Positions 16,419-25,309 of a stretch of DNA of 29,401 nt are shown in pieces. Under the pieces are notes generated by a model. The model ran no database searches. It worked only from the letters and a program-made list of their open reading frames with translations, and was not told where the DNA came from. Numbering within the stretch: the first letter of the stretch is position 1; each line of letters begins with the position of its first letter. A program made the translations under genes and the position numbers. Source of the DNA: CAZDUS01 sp964535015 (GTDB taxonomy: Bacteria > Verrucomicrobiota > Kiritimatiellia > CAIKKV01 > CAITUY01); contig CAZHRU010000030.1 in NCBI GenBank assembly GCA_964535015.1, positions 1 through 29,401 on the forward strand, written 5' to 3'.

Positions 16419-17175
16419 CGAGTCCTCTGACGAAAACAAGATCGCTATTCCCGAAGACCCGTTGCTGGAGGAACAACCGCCCGTTGAACTGGAGATCGAG
16501 GCGGCGGAATCCGCCGGCGCCTCCGAACGCAAGTTCCTGATCATGGCCCTTGTGGTGGCCACCTGTATCGCCATCGTACACTTCTTCGACCTCACACACT
16601 ACGTGACCAATGTTCAGGAATGGAAAGGCCAACTCGACCGTCTGGGTTATTTCGCGTCGGCCGTATTCGGCCTGGCCTGCACGATCCTCATCGCCATGGG
16701 AGTCCCCCGCCTCCTGTTCTGCATGGTCGCCGGCATGCTCTTCGGGTTCTGGGAGGGATTCTTCATCGGCCAGACCTCCGCCCTCCTGGGTTCTTACGCC
16801 ACATTCGTCTTTGCACGCTGGGGCGGACGCGAATGGGTGGTCCGCCGTATCGAAAACCGCCGGCATCTACGCAAACTCCTGCGTCACCCTTCCACCTTCA
16901 CGATCTTCCTCACCCGCCAACTCCCTATCGCCGGAGTCGTCCCCAACCTGATCCTGGGAGTCACCCCCGTCCGTCATCGCGTCTTTCTATGGGGATCTTT
17001 CCTTGGATATCTGCCGAGTTCTTTCATGGTCGCCCTGATCGGAAGCGGTCTCGGAAAACAGTCGCTGGGTCAGGCCATGTGGCAGGTAACCCTCTCCATG
17101 CTCGGCCTCGGCGCCTTCTCATCAATCGTCTGGTACCTGCGCAAGAAACTGACCGGCGCCAGGAGTCGCAACTAA
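16411..17175 (+). CDS. VTT-domain (TVP38/TMEM64, DedA-like) membrane protein
   Basis: A 254-residue integral membrane protein. An acidic cytoplasmic N-terminal segment (1-38) precedes a first helix (about 41-58). The VTT core spans about 85-205 with GMLFGFWEGFFIGQTSALLG, then FVFARWGGREWV, and RQLPIAGVVPNLILGV, the re-entrant motif region of the family. A last helix is near 225-240, with a basic tail. DedA/VTT proteins are linked to transport of lipids such as undecaprenyl phosphate and phosphatidylethanolamine, which would suit its coupling to the PAP2/GT83 gene: the two overlap by 8 bases. That functional link is inference. GGAG precedes the ATG by about 8 bases. Confidence 0.9.
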   Translation: MIDESSDENKIAIPEDPLLEEQPPVELEIEAAESAGASERKFLIMALVVATCIAIVHFFDLTHYVTNVQEWKGQLDRLGYFASAVFGLACTILIAMGVPRLLFCMVAGMLFGFWEGFFIGQTSALLGSYATFVFARWGGREWVVRRIENRRHLRKLLRHPSTFTIFLTRQLPIAGVVPNLILGVTPVRHRVFLWGSFLGYLPSSFMVALIGSGLGKQSLGQAMWQVTLSMLGLGAFSSIVWYLRKKLTGARSRN

Positions 17176-17202
17176 GACATGGATCTTTGCAGGAAAGCCG
17201 CA

Positions 17203-20200
17203 ATGATAGGAATCCAAAGAGGTCGCCAACCATCCGTTTACCGGCATGCGGGTCTCCTCGCTTTCACCCTGCACGCTTTACTCCCCATGCCACCCGCTTT
17301 CGCGGCCGCCCCTTCACCGGTCGGGGCGATTGCCGGCGCTTGGGACCAGGCGGCACGCCTGTTGCCGGGCGCAACGGTTCTGGATGCCACGCTGACCAAA
17401 GGGATTGCCGGGGCCGACCTGCGCTTGCAGTTGCTGTCCTGGAAGGGTCGGTATCTCGGTGGCCGTGCGTGGATTGACGGCCAGGATTGCGTGCCACGGG
17501 CAGTGTGGGTGGTCGAGAATACCGGCACGGTGGTGCGCGTCACCGTCGGCGTGCCCGGCGAGTTCACGCCGAAAGGCGCGCCTTGTGATGGTTGCATCTT
17601 TGACCTGACACTGACGGAATCCGCCGGCAAGGTGACCGGCAACTACAAGACGGGTGGGGTGGAGACGGATTCGTTGCCGGTTCCGGCGGCGACGGGCGGA
17701 GTGACCGGTTCGCGCGGCGGGAACTTGCCGACACCACAACTGCGGGCGGGCAACGAGATCGAAGTCCTGCCGGGTGCGGAGGGACTGCTACGTCTGTACC
17801 GGGCATTGGACTTGGTGGTATCGCAAGGCGTCGCGCCGGCGGAGGCGTGGCGGGCGGGGCGCGTCGTGGTGCCGGATTGCCAGACGCAGAAGACGGCCCC
17901 GGCCAAGACCACGCAGTTGCCGACGTTGGACGACATGGAGGTCAAGCCGACCGCACCAGCGAAAACGGATTCCTCGCTGATGGATGAGGCTCAACGGGTG
18001 ATTGCCCACAAGACGTTGGAACGGATCAGCGCGGCGGCAAAGGAGTGGGCCGCGGGGTTGCCGGCAACGCGCGGCGCGAACAATACGTCGGCGGACCCGG
18101 ACTTCGGGCCGTGGTATGGGCAGGGATGTCTCACAAGCAACGCGTGGTGCCGGCTCAATAACGCATTGCCAGAAGACGCGGACGCGAGCGGGAGTCAGCG
18201 GTGGTTGTTCGTGCGCGACTGGCGCTTTGTCGGACCGTTCCCGACGAATTCGCCAACGGTGGCGAGTTGGGGCTTGCCGGAGTTCTTCGACAACGACTGC
18301 GCCCGGTATGCAACGGACATCGAGGCGTTGAAGCGCGACGGCGAGACGTGTCTGCCGACGACCCGGTTGATGAACTGGCAACGTATTGAGAACCAGATCG
18401 AGGAGGGACTGCAGCGGCCGTGGACGAAACGCAAGCCGGGCAGGCACGGGAGCACCTTGGAGTATACGGGACCCGGCAACGGCACCACCTACGCCTGCAC
18501 GGAAATCCGCGCACCCAAGGACGTGGAGTTGTGGGTCGGCATCGGCGCAACGGACTACGGACGGTTGTGGGTGAATGACCGGCTCGTCGCGGCGGCAGTG
18601 GAGGGCCCCGATGCCGAGGAACGCATCGCGTGGGGCAAGGCGTCGTTTCGCAAGGGGCTGAACAGCGTGGTGGTGCGGTTGGACAACGCGAACCGATGGG
18701 TCGGTTCGGGCGCCAAACGGCGGCTGGAACGCGGCGGATTGGAGAGTCATTTCTGGGTGAAGGTCGCCGTGCACGGCAAACCGCTCGATGCGGCGTCGGC
18801 GCAGGCCCGGCAGACGGCCATCGCGGCGAAGGAAGCGACGTTGCGGCACTTCCCCGCCAATGTGCAGGGCTACCGGAGTAACAACAACGCCAACTACCCC
18901 GACGCGAAACCGGTCACCGCGTGGGATCTGGAGACCGGCCAGAACGTCCTCTGGCGCACGCACCTCGAATTGGAATCGGGCGGGGGCTACGGCTCGAACG
19001 CCAACAGCAGCAAGGCCCCGCCGATCGTCATGGGCGACCGGTTGATCGTGTTGGGCGAGCCGCACTTCGTCTATTGCCTCGACAAGGCGACCGGCAAGGT
19101 ACTCTGGGAACGCGAGTGCAACGTGCTGGAGTTCACCGCCCCGGATAAACTCGACGAGTGCCGTAAACTCTGGACCGAGTACGTCAAGGCACGCACGGAC
19201 CTCCAGAAACTCGGTCGCGATTACACCGAACGCGAGACAACCTTGATGAAGCGAGGCATGACAAAGGAGCAGGCCAAGGAGGAGATCAAACGGGTAACCG
19301 GCATCGTCGGCGAAAAAGGCGGCGGCGGCAAACGACCGGGCGCCGAGACGTTCTGGGGATTCTTCACCGAGAACGGCAAGTTCGGCCACTCCGGCTACGG
19401 CGGTTGGACAGGCTACAGTTTCGCTACGCCGGTCACCGATGGTGTAAAGGTCTGGGTGAAGTTCGGCACCGGCGTGGCCGCGTGTTTCGACCGCGACGGC
19501 GAACGCCTCTGGATGACGCAACTACCGGCGGAGGGTGACTTCTCGGTTTGTCCGTCGCCGATTCTGGCGACCGGCCGGTTCATCGTCGAGGTCGGCGCGA
19601 AGTCCGAACGGCCCGGTCAGGATCGGATCGGCTGGGAGTGGACCCGGTTCATCGGTCTCGATGCGGCGACCGGCAAGGAAGTGTGGCGCACGGAACCGCT
19701 GTTCCACCCGACCGCGACCAGTTCGCCGGTCGGAATGAAGATCACCAATGGCCGCGGGGAGATGGAGGTCATCATCAGCGATGGCGCCACAATGATCCGC
19801 GCCGAGGACGGCAACATTCTATCACAGACGTGGCTTGTGGATGCCGGGCAGGGCACCCCGACTGTCGGCGGCACAGCGGTGTATCACGTCAGCGAGTCTG
19901 GCCTGCTAACCGCCTCGCGCCCGGTCATGGTCGACCGCGACAGCGCCGGCCTGAAACGGTTGTGGATGCAGAAACTGCCGACCGGCTTTGATGGCGGAAT
20001 GGCGTTCGCCAACGGCTTGCTCTACGGCTCCGGCGGTGGACAGGGGATGGGCGGTTACGTCGTCTTCGACCCGCGGCAGCGCAACCTGCTCCGTTACGAA
20101 TGGGCCGGCCACGGCGACCGTTGCACCGTCTGGCGCGGCATGCCGCCGCAGTCCAACGGCCGACAATACGTCCCGATTACCGTCGCGGGCGATTACGTGT

Positions 20201-21141
20201 TCATCGGCGAACATGGCAGTGTGTTCCACGGCCCCGTCGCGCGCGGCGCCATCTGCGGCGTCATGCAACGCAAACCCGACGGCCTGTTGCTCGGCAAGAG
20301 TCTGGTCGAGAAGGCGTGGACCGCGCCGCCGGTCTTCGACGGCGACAAGATCTACGTCCGCACCGACCCGTCCATCGTCTGCCTTGGCCATACCGGCAAC
20401 GAAGGCCGCGCTTACGAGGCTGATACCAACGCCCGGTGGATGCTGGGCGACTTGGAGGTGCAGGCCCCGGCCGACACACCTCCGGTGGAGATTGCACCGT
20501 CAGGAACCGTCGCCCCCGGCAACTCCTCACCGTTCGCCAACTTCATCTCGTTCCCGATCGAGGTGTACGGCTACTTCAGCCTCACCAATGCCGACGCCGT
20601 TCTGACCAAACTCGGCGGTCTCAGCACGTTACCGGAGCCGCGCGCCAAACCCGAGACGAACGCATGGGATGTCGCCGGTGAGACCATCACCCGCCAAACC
20701 ATTGGCAACTGTGGCATGTACGGACGTCCCGCCCTTGTCGCCGACCTTCACGTCCGCGACATCCCGACCGGTAAGGGCGCGTACTTCCGCGCATACCTGA
20801 ACAACGACCGCGAACGCATCGTCCGCGTCTGGGCGCCGCAGGAACCCGCCGATGTCTGGATTGCCGGCCAGAAGATTCCCGAAGGCTCCCGTGTCCGGCT
20901 CAAACCCGGCACATACCCATTGGTCGCACGCGCCTACCACACCGACGAATGGCCCGTCGCACCCGGTTTCTACTTCCGCCTGGATGACTCAACCCGTGTG
21001 GCCGATGAACGCCAAGCGTGGCTGGAGATGTTGCGCGCCTCCCGTCCCGAACTCGAACGGATTTCCACCTACGCCACCAAACCCGCGCACATCGCGAAGG
21101 CAAAAACGATACTGGCGGTTCTCGCCGCGGAGAAGCCGTAA
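17203..21141 (+). CDS. Secreted PQQ-like beta-propeller repeat protein
   Basis: Large exported protein, 1312 residues from the ATG at 17203, chosen because AGGAAAG lies 5 bases upstream. An in-frame ATG at 17179 would add 8 residues. A signal peptide ends near residue 34 (PPAFAAAPS). An N-terminal region of unknown fold (about 40-190) and a linker rich in Pro, Ala and Thr are followed by a beta-sandwich (about 320-525; RDWRFVGPFP and LWVGIGATDYGRLWVND) of the kind common in planctomycete and verrucomicrobial exoproteins. The rest is PQQ/BamB-type propeller blades (FVYCLDKATGKVLWERE, IGLDAATGKEVWRTEP), interrupted by a helical insert near 640-690. No catalytic residues can be named; ligand binding or scaffolding is likely. 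The first third looks richer in G-ending codons than the remainder. Confidence 0.88.
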   Translation: MIGIQRGRQPSVYRHAGLLAFTLHALLPMPPAFAAAPSPVGAIAGAWDQAARLLPGATVLDATLTKGIAGADLRLQLLSWKGRYLGGRAWIDGQDCVPRAVWVVENTGTVVRVTVGVPGEFTPKGAPCDGCIFDLTLTESAGKVTGNYKTGGVETDSLPVPAATGGVTGSRGGNLPTPQLRAGNEIEVLPGAEGLLRLYRALDLVVSQGVAPAEAWRAGRVVVPDCQTQKTAPAKTTQLPTLDDMEVKPTAPAKTDSSLMDEAQRVIAHKTLERISAAAKEWAAGLPATRGANNTSADPDFGPWYGQGCLTSNAWCRLNNALPEDADASGSQRWLFVRDWRFVGPFPTNSPTVASWGLPEFFDNDCARYATDIEALKRDGETCLPTTRLMNWQRIENQIEEGLQRPWTKRKPGRHGSTLEYTGPGNGTTYACTEIRAPKDVELWVGIGATDYGRLWVNDRLVAAAVEGPDAEERIAWGKASFRKGLNSVVVRLDNANRWVGSGAKRRLERGGLESHFWVKVAVHGKPLDAASAQARQTAIAAKEATLRHFPANVQGYRSNNNANYPDAKPVTAWDLETGQNVLWRTHLELESGGGYGSNANSSKAPPIVMGDRLIVLGEPHFVYCLDKATGKVLWERECNVLEFTAPDKLDECRKLWTEYVKARTDLQKLGRDYTERETTLMKRGMTKEQAKEEIKRVTGIVGEKGGGGKRPGAETFWGFFTENGKFGHSGYGGWTGYSFATPVTDGVKVWVKFGTGVAACFDRDGERLWMTQLPAEGDFSVCPSPILATGRFIVEVGAKSERPGQDRIGWEWTRFIGLDAATGKEVWRTEPLFHPTATSSPVGMKITNGRGEMEVIISDGATMIRAEDGNILSQTWLVDAGQGTPTVGGTAVYHVSESGLLTASRPVMVDRDSAGLKRLWMQKLPTGFDGGMAFANGLLYGSGGGQGMGGYVVFDPRQRNLLRYEWAGHGDRCTVWRGMPPQSNGRQYVPITVAGDYVFIGEHGSVFHGPVARGAICGVMQRKPDGLLLGKSLVEKAWTAPPVFDGDKIYVRTDPSIVCLGHTGNEGRAYEADTNARWMLGDLEVQAPADTPPVEIAPSGTVAPGNSSPFANFISFPIEVYGYFSLTNADAVLTKLGGLSTLPEPRAKPETNAWDVAGETITRQTIGNCGMYGRPALVADLHVRDIPTGKGAYFRAYLNNDRERIVRVWAPQEPADVWIAGQKIPEGSRVRLKPGTYPLVARAYHTDEWPVAPGFYFRLDDSTRVADERQAWLEMLRASRPELERISTYATKPAHIAKAKTILAVLAAEKP

Positions 21142-21144
21142 CCG

Positions 21145-21164
21145 GCGCCAGACACGGCTGGCGC
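21145..21164. terminator. Hairpin between convergent PQQ-protein and metY genes
   Basis: GCGCCAG and CTGGCGC form a perfect 7-bp stem with a 6-base loop, 3 bases after the stop of the plus-strand gene and 32 before the end of metY. There is no T tract, but position and stability suit a bidirectional terminator. Confidence 0.5.
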
Positions 21165-21196
21165 AGGTCTCTGTCAATTCACCGTCACGAATTGGA

Positions 21197-22486
21197 TCAG
21201 CCCGCCGCCTTGAGCGCCCGGTCCAGATCCGCCAGGATGTCGTCAATGTGCTCGATGCCGATCGAGAGCCGCACCAGGTCCGGCGTAATCCCGCCTTCCT
21301 TCTGCTGCGCCTCGGTCAACTGCGAGTGCGTCGTCGTCGCCGGGTGAATCGCCAGACTCTTGGCGTCACCCACATTGGCCAGGTGCGAGAAGAGACTCAG
21401 GGACTCAATGAACTTCCTGCCCGCCACCGCACCACCCTTGATCCCGAATACCACCATCCCGCCAAACCCGCCGCTCAACAGTTTCTTCGCCGTCGCATTC
21501 GCCGGATCACCCTCCAAACCCGGATACCGAACCCAGGTCACCGCCGGATGCTTCTTGAGATGCCGCGCCACCGCCAACGCATTGGACGAATGCCGCTCCA
21601 TCCGCAAGGCCAGCGTCTCAATCCCCTGCAGGAACTGCCACGAATTGTCGGGCGAGATGCACGCCCCGAGATTGCGCAGTGGAACCAACCGCATCCTCAG
21701 AATGAACGCCAACGGCGCCAGGGGCCCCAAATCGTGCGCGTACCGGATGTTGTGGTAACTGGGGTCCGGATCGGACAATAACGGAAACTTGCCGCTCTTC
21801 CAGTCGAACGTCCCGGAATCCACCACAATGCCGCCAATCCCCGCCCCATGCCCACCCATCCACTTCGTCAGGGAATGCACCACAATATCCGCACCCTGCT
21901 CAATCGGACGCTGCAAATACGGCGTACTGAAGGTGCTGTCCACCACCAGCGGCAAACCCGCCGCGTGCGCCACCTTGGCAATGGCGGGAATATCCGCCAC
22001 ATCCAGCACCGGATTGCCAATCGTCTCCACAAACACCAACTTGGTCTTCGGGGTAATCGCCTTGGCAATGGCCTGCGCTGTCGGATCCGCAAAAATGCAC
22101 TTGATCCCCAACTGCGGAAGGATGTCGTGGAACTGCGTGTAGGTTCCGCCGTACAGATTGTTGGCCGAGACAAACTCATCGCCCGCCTGGCAAAGATTGA
22201 TGATGGAATAGAAAATCGCACTCGTTCCCGAGGAAAGGGCCAGCGCCGCCGCTCCGCCTTCAAGGGCCGCCACACGCTTCTCCAGCACATCCTGTGTGGG
22301 ATTCATCAACCGTGTGTAAATGTTGCCCAGTTCCTTCAACCCGAACAGGTTCGCCGCATGTTCCGTGCTCTTGAACACATAGGAACTCGTCCGATACACA
22401 GGCACCGCCCGCGCCAAGGTCGAGGGATCCGGTTCCTGTCCCGCATGTAACGCCAACGTCTCAATCTTCTTCGTCTCAATACTCAT
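21197..22486 (-). CDS. metY: O-acetylhomoserine sulfhydrylase / aminocarboxypropyltransferase
   Basis: PLP enzyme of the Cys/Met-metabolism family that makes homocysteine from O-acetylhomoserine and sulfide. 429 residues, the MetY length, longer than MetB or MetC. Signatures are the N-terminal TLALHAGQEPDPST, YTRLMNPTQDVLEKR, LSSGTSAIF for cofactor phosphate, VVDSTFSTPYLQRP and HSLTKWMGGHG with Schiff-base K208. The C-terminal SLAIHPATTTHSQL is also typical of MetY. The ATG at 22486 has GAGGAG 6 bases upstream; an open frame to 22546 reaches cysK and is not used. It lies 56 bases after cysK in one direction, so the operon makes both cysteine and homocysteine from sulfide. Confidence 0.95.
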   Translation of the reverse strand: MSIETKKIETLALHAGQEPDPSTLARAVPVYRTSSYVFKSTEHAANLFGLKELGNIYTRLMNPTQDVLEKRVAALEGGAAALALSSGTSAIFYSIINLCQAGDEFVSANNLYGGTYTQFHDILPQLGIKCIFADPTAQAIAKAITPKTKLVFVETIGNPVLDVADIPAIAKVAHAAGLPLVVDSTFSTPYLQRPIEQGADIVVHSLTKWMGGHGAGIGGIVVDSGTFDWKSGKFPLLSDPDPSYHNIRYAHDLGPLAPLAFILRMRLVPLRNLGACISPDNSWQFLQGIETLALRMERHSSNALAVARHLKKHPAVTWVRYPGLEGDPANATAKKLLSGGFGGMVVFGIKGGAVAGRKFIESLSLFSHLANVGDAKSLAIHPATTTHSQLTEAQQKEGGITPDLVRLSIGIEHIDDILADLDRALKAAG

Positions 22487-22542
22487 GTTAAACTCCTCGC
22501 TTTTATTCTGAATTCTGACTTCTGGATTCCCCACTCTCCCCC

Positions 22543-23475
22543 TCACGCCTTTATATCGTCAAACAACCAGGTCGAAAGATACCGCTCCCCGGTATCGCAG
22601 ACCACGGTGACGATCAGTTTCCCGGCGTTTTCCGGGCGCGCCGCCACCTTCAACGCCGCCGCCACATTGGCGCCCGAGGAAATCCCGGCAAGAATCCCCT
22701 CTTCTTTCGCCAATCGCCTGGCCATCGCCCCTGCTTCCGGCGACTCAATCTTAATCACCTCATCCAGCAGGTCCTTCCTCAACACGTCCGGCACAAATCC
22801 GGCGCCAATGCCCTGAATCTTGTGGGGCCCCGGTTTACCCCCCGAAAGAACCGGCGAATCCACCGGCTCCACCGCCACCGCCTTGAACGAAGGCTTCCGC
22901 GCCTTGATCACCTCGGCAACACCCGTAATCGTACCCCCCGTTCCCACTCCCGCCACCAGGAAGTCCACCTTGCCATCCGTATCACTCCAGATTTCCTCGG
23001 CCGTCGTCCGCCGGTGCGCATCGGGATTGGCGGCGTTCTTGAACTGCTGGGGTACAAACGAATTGGGCGTCTCCTTCGCCAACGCCTCCGCATGGTCCAC
23101 TGCCCCGCGCATCCCCTTCTCGCCCGGCGTCAATACCACCTCCGCACCGAGAATCTTGAACAGTTTGCGCCGCTCAATGCTCATGGTCTCCGGCATGACC
23201 AACACCAACTTGTAGCCGCGAGCCGCCGCCACAAAGGCCAGCGCAATACCCGTGTTCCCGCTGGTCGGCTCAATGATGACCGTTTCCGGCTTGATCAACC
23301 CGGCCTTCTCCGCCGCGTCAATCATCGCCACCCCGATACGATCCTTCACACTGCCAAGGGGATTGCGCGACTCCAACTTGACCAGCACCGTGGCCCCAAG
23401 GCCCTTCGTTAGTTTATTCAGCCGCACCAAGGGCGTGCGCCCGACGGTCTTGGTAATGTCCTCATAGATATTCAT
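22543..23475 (-). CDS. cysK: Cysteine synthase A (O-acetylserine sulfhydrylase)
   Basis: Makes cysteine from O-acetylserine and sulfide with PLP. 310 residues. K44 in the NPLGSVKDRIG motif is the cofactor lysine, TSGNTGIAL (71-79) binds the substrate carboxylate, and GVGTGGTITG holds the cofactor phosphate. The C-terminal ISSGANVAAAL contains the serine that pairs with the pyridine nitrogen. The start at 23475 has AAGGTG about 6 bases upstream. It is flanked by the Rrf2 regulator 80 bases upstream and metY downstream, which supports a sulfur-assimilation operon. Confidence 0.96.
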   Translation of the reverse strand: MNIYEDITKTVGRTPLVRLNKLTKGLGATVLVKLESRNPLGSVKDRIGVAMIDAAEKAGLIKPETVIIEPTSGNTGIALAFVAAARGYKLVLVMPETMSIERRKLFKILGAEVVLTPGEKGMRGAVDHAEALAKETPNSFVPQQFKNAANPDAHRRTTAEEIWSDTDGKVDFLVAGVGTGGTITGVAEVIKARKPSFKAVAVEPVDSPVLSGGKPGPHKIQGIGAGFVPDVLRKDLLDEVIKIESPEAGAMARRLAKEEGILAGISSGANVAAALKVAARPENAGKLIVTVVCDTGERYLSTWLFDDIKA

Positions 23476-23555
23476 AGGTTCACCTTGTTCTGCTTCGCGT
23501 GGTTTCGACCTTTCGTTCCATCTCCTGGTTTGATCTCACATACCAATGCCCATCT

Positions 23556-23999
23556 TCAAATCTCAAACGAAAGGGCAAAATCTTTACTCCGCCCCTCCGT
23601 ATCCTTCGCCAGTCCAAGAATCGTAATCCCCTGCAGGTAATCCCGCATCGCTCGACCCGCCCCCGCCCAAACCTCCTGCACCACACAAGCATCGCTCCGG
23701 CGACAGGACTCTCCCGGCTTCGAACACGGCGCCAGCGTAATCGCCCCATCCGTCGCCTCCACCACCTCCGCCACCGTCAGCACCGCCGGATCAACCCCCA
23801 GCACAAATCCCCCCATCATCCCACGCTGACTCCCCACCATCCCGGCCCGCTTCAACACCAACAAAATCTGCGCCACATAGTCCACCGGTATGTCTTCCAA
23901 TTTGGCCAGATCCTGCTTACGCCAAACCCGCCCGGATTCCTCCCTGGCCATTCTGACCAGCAACCTAACCGCATATCGTGTTTTTGTCGACAACTGCAT
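23556..23999 (-). CDS. Rrf2-family transcriptional regulator (IscR/CymR-like)
   Basis: A winged-helix regulator of 147 residues. The DNA-binding half starts MQLSTKTRYAVRLLVRMA and contains the recognition region DIPVDYVAQILLVLKRAGMV and the wing GSQRGMMGGF. Three cysteines, C92, C99 and C105, match the IscR cluster-ligand pattern in position, so an Fe-S cluster is plausible; CymR, which controls cysteine genes, lacks such a cluster. The gene heads the cysK-metY operon and its promoter holds a palindrome, so it probably represses itself and these genes. Whether it senses iron-sulfur status or cysteine supply cannot be decided here. Confidence 0.93.
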   Translation of the reverse strand: MQLSTKTRYAVRLLVRMAREESGRVWRKQDLAKLEDIPVDYVAQILLVLKRAGMVGSQRGMMGGFVLGVDPAVLTVAEVVEATDGAITLAPCSKPGESCRRSDACVVQEVWAGAGRAMRDYLQGITILGLAKDTEGRSKDFALSFEI

Positions 24000-24023
24000 A
24001 GACTTCGCCTCGAAACATGACTA

Positions 24024-24052
24024 ATAAGATCATCTTCGTTTGTAAATGTCAA
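24024..24052 (-). promoter_or_regulatory. Promoter of the rrf2-cysK-metY operon
   Basis: On the minus strand TTGACA (24047-24052) and TCTTAT (24024-24029) are separated by 17 bases. The 5' untranslated region would be about 18 bases. Confidence 0.6.
24026..24036. promoter_or_regulatory. Predicted Rrf2 operator
   Basis: AAGATCATCTT is a perfect palindrome (5-bp arms about a central C) that overlaps the -10 box and spacer of the rrf2 promoter, a position suited to autorepression. Confidence 0.45.
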
Positions 24053-24104
24053 TTCAAAGCCGAAAATTTTACCTTTTTCTTTTTGGCGACATGACGTCAG
24101 CCGC

Positions 24105-24125
24105 CCACCGGGCTCGTCCCGGTGG
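24105..24125. other. Perfect 8-bp hairpin with CTCGT loop
   Basis: CCACCGGG and CCCGGTGG pair perfectly around CTCGT, in the 316-bp gap between the divergent rrf2 and CsgG-like genes. No T run follows, so it is not a standard terminator. It shares stem length and loop with the hairpin at 5606-5626. Confidence 0.6.
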
Positions 24126-24156
24126 AGGCAAACGTTGAACGTTCGCGGCCGGCCTG

Positions 24157-24188
24157 CCCATCACTCCAACTTTCTTCACCCGCGACAC
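24157..24188 (+). repeat. Dispersed intergenic repeat, copy B
   Basis: Matches the minus strand of 5617-5647 with two mismatches and one indel. It lies 31 bases after the CTCGT hairpin. The rest of the gap (24000-24315) holds the rrf2 promoter and the promoter of the next gene, and no coding sequence that I can support. Confidence 0.65.
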
Positions 24189-24275
24189 ATCCTCCTTCAC
24201 TACAGGTATGGAGGACAAGAGGCCGCGGGGATCGTCAGAACTCAGAGATGCCCCCCCTCTTTCCCTCTTTCCCGT

Positions 24276-24305
24276 TTGCTTTTCCAAAAGCCCCTGCGCT
24301 ACACT
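24276..24305 (+). promoter_or_regulatory. Promoter candidate of the CsgG-like lipoprotein gene
   Basis: TTGCTT (24276-24281), an 18-base spacer and TACACT (24300-24305). The ATG follows 10 bases later and there is no Shine-Dalgarno sequence, so the leader would be only a few bases long. Confidence 0.4.
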
Positions 24306-24315
24306 CCCCCCCAAT

Positions 24316-25299
24316 ATGAGTACGCCTATTGTACGAAAACTCTCTCTCCAACGCCTGCTCTCCCGCCTCCTCACCGCCACCGCCATCCTTTCGCTTTGCG
24401 GTTGCGTCATGACCATGACCGATTCCATCTCCGCCCTCCCCGAAGACCTCCACGCGCCCGTCGTCGCCGTCACCTCGTTCGAAAATCGCTCCGGATTCGC
24501 CGGCCAATGGCAACTCGGCAGCGGCATGGCCGACCTCCTCGTCTCAGAACTCGTTCACTCCCGCAACTTCACCGTTGTCGAACGCCAGCATTTCGAGGGC
24601 CTGGTCGATGAAATCGAACGTCAACGTTCCCGCCTCTTCCGCGGCGAAGGCAAGACCGCCATCGGCCGCATGAAGAACGCACAATACCTCCTGCGCGGCG
24701 TCATCAACGACTTCTCCCAGACCAGTGGCAGCAGTCTCTCCTTCGCCTTCCGCAGTCTGTTCTTCCTCGGCCGCGGCCATAACGCCCGCGTTGCCCTCAC
24801 CCTCACCATTGTTGATATCGAAACCGGCCAGATCATTGCCGCTGTCCAAAGCACCGGCCTCGTCCGCACCCGCGAAGCCTACGTCGACACCAACTACAAG
24901 GGCGTCTCCTTCGGCGGCGACATATTCTTTGCCACCCCACTCGGCAAAGCCACCGCCCGCGCCATCCGCGGCGGCGTCCGCGAAATCACCAGGGAAATGC
25001 CGAAGAACCCCTGGCGCCCCATGATCAGTTGCCTGAAGAACGGCGTCGTCATCCTCAACGGCGGCAAAGACCGCGAGTTCCGCGAAAACACAGTCTACGT
25101 AGTACGGGCACCCGCCGAACCCGTCACCGATCCCGCCACCGGCGATATCCTAACCTTCCTCCCCGGCGCCAAAGTCGGCACCATCCGCATCACCCGCGTC
25201 GATGAAAAAGTCGCTTTCGCCGAAATCCTCCAAGGCTCAAGTTTCGAACGCGGCCAGTGCCTCACCGAAGTCCGCAAGGACACCACCACCATCCCCTGA
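24316..25299 (+). CDS. CsgG/HfaB-family lipoprotein
   Basis: A 327-residue predicted lipoprotein. The signal sequence (1-29) ends in a lipobox LCGC with C30 as the lipidated residue. The body starts with VVAVTSFENRSGFAGQWQLG, then MADLLVSELVHSRNFTVVERQ, the fold shared by CsgG, HfaB and LpoB. ALTLTIVDIETGQIIAA is the next conserved strand pair. CsgG itself forms the curli export pore; no csgA, B, E or F is near, so curli export is not implied, and an LpoB-like or other envelope role is equally possible. The start at 24316 is preferred because it leads directly into the signal peptide; a longer frame reaches 24208. The C-terminal part (about 240-327) resembles a small beta domain. Confidence 0.88.
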   Translation: MSTPIVRKLSLQRLLSRLLTATAILSLCGCVMTMTDSISALPEDLHAPVVAVTSFENRSGFAGQWQLGSGMADLLVSELVHSRNFTVVERQHFEGLVDEIERQRSRLFRGEGKTAIGRMKNAQYLLRGVINDFSQTSGSSLSFAFRSLFFLGRGHNARVALTLTIVDIETGQIIAAVQSTGLVRTREAYVDTNYKGVSFGGDIFFATPLGKATARAIRGGVREITREMPKNPWRPMISCLKNGVVILNGGKDREFRENTVYVVRAPAEPVTDPATGDILTFLPGAKVGTIRITRVDEKVAFAEILQGSSFERGQCLTEVRKDTTTIP

Positions 25300-25309
25300 T
25301 ACACAGGGT

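Noticed and set aside
17788..19521. A 577-codon open frame opposite the PQQ-repeat gene
   Set aside because: Arg/Pro/His-rich composition with no family signature; antisense shadow of a GC-rich gene.
24316..25299. Curli secretion locus
   Set aside because: Only the CsgG-like fold is present; no curlin or accessory genes are near.
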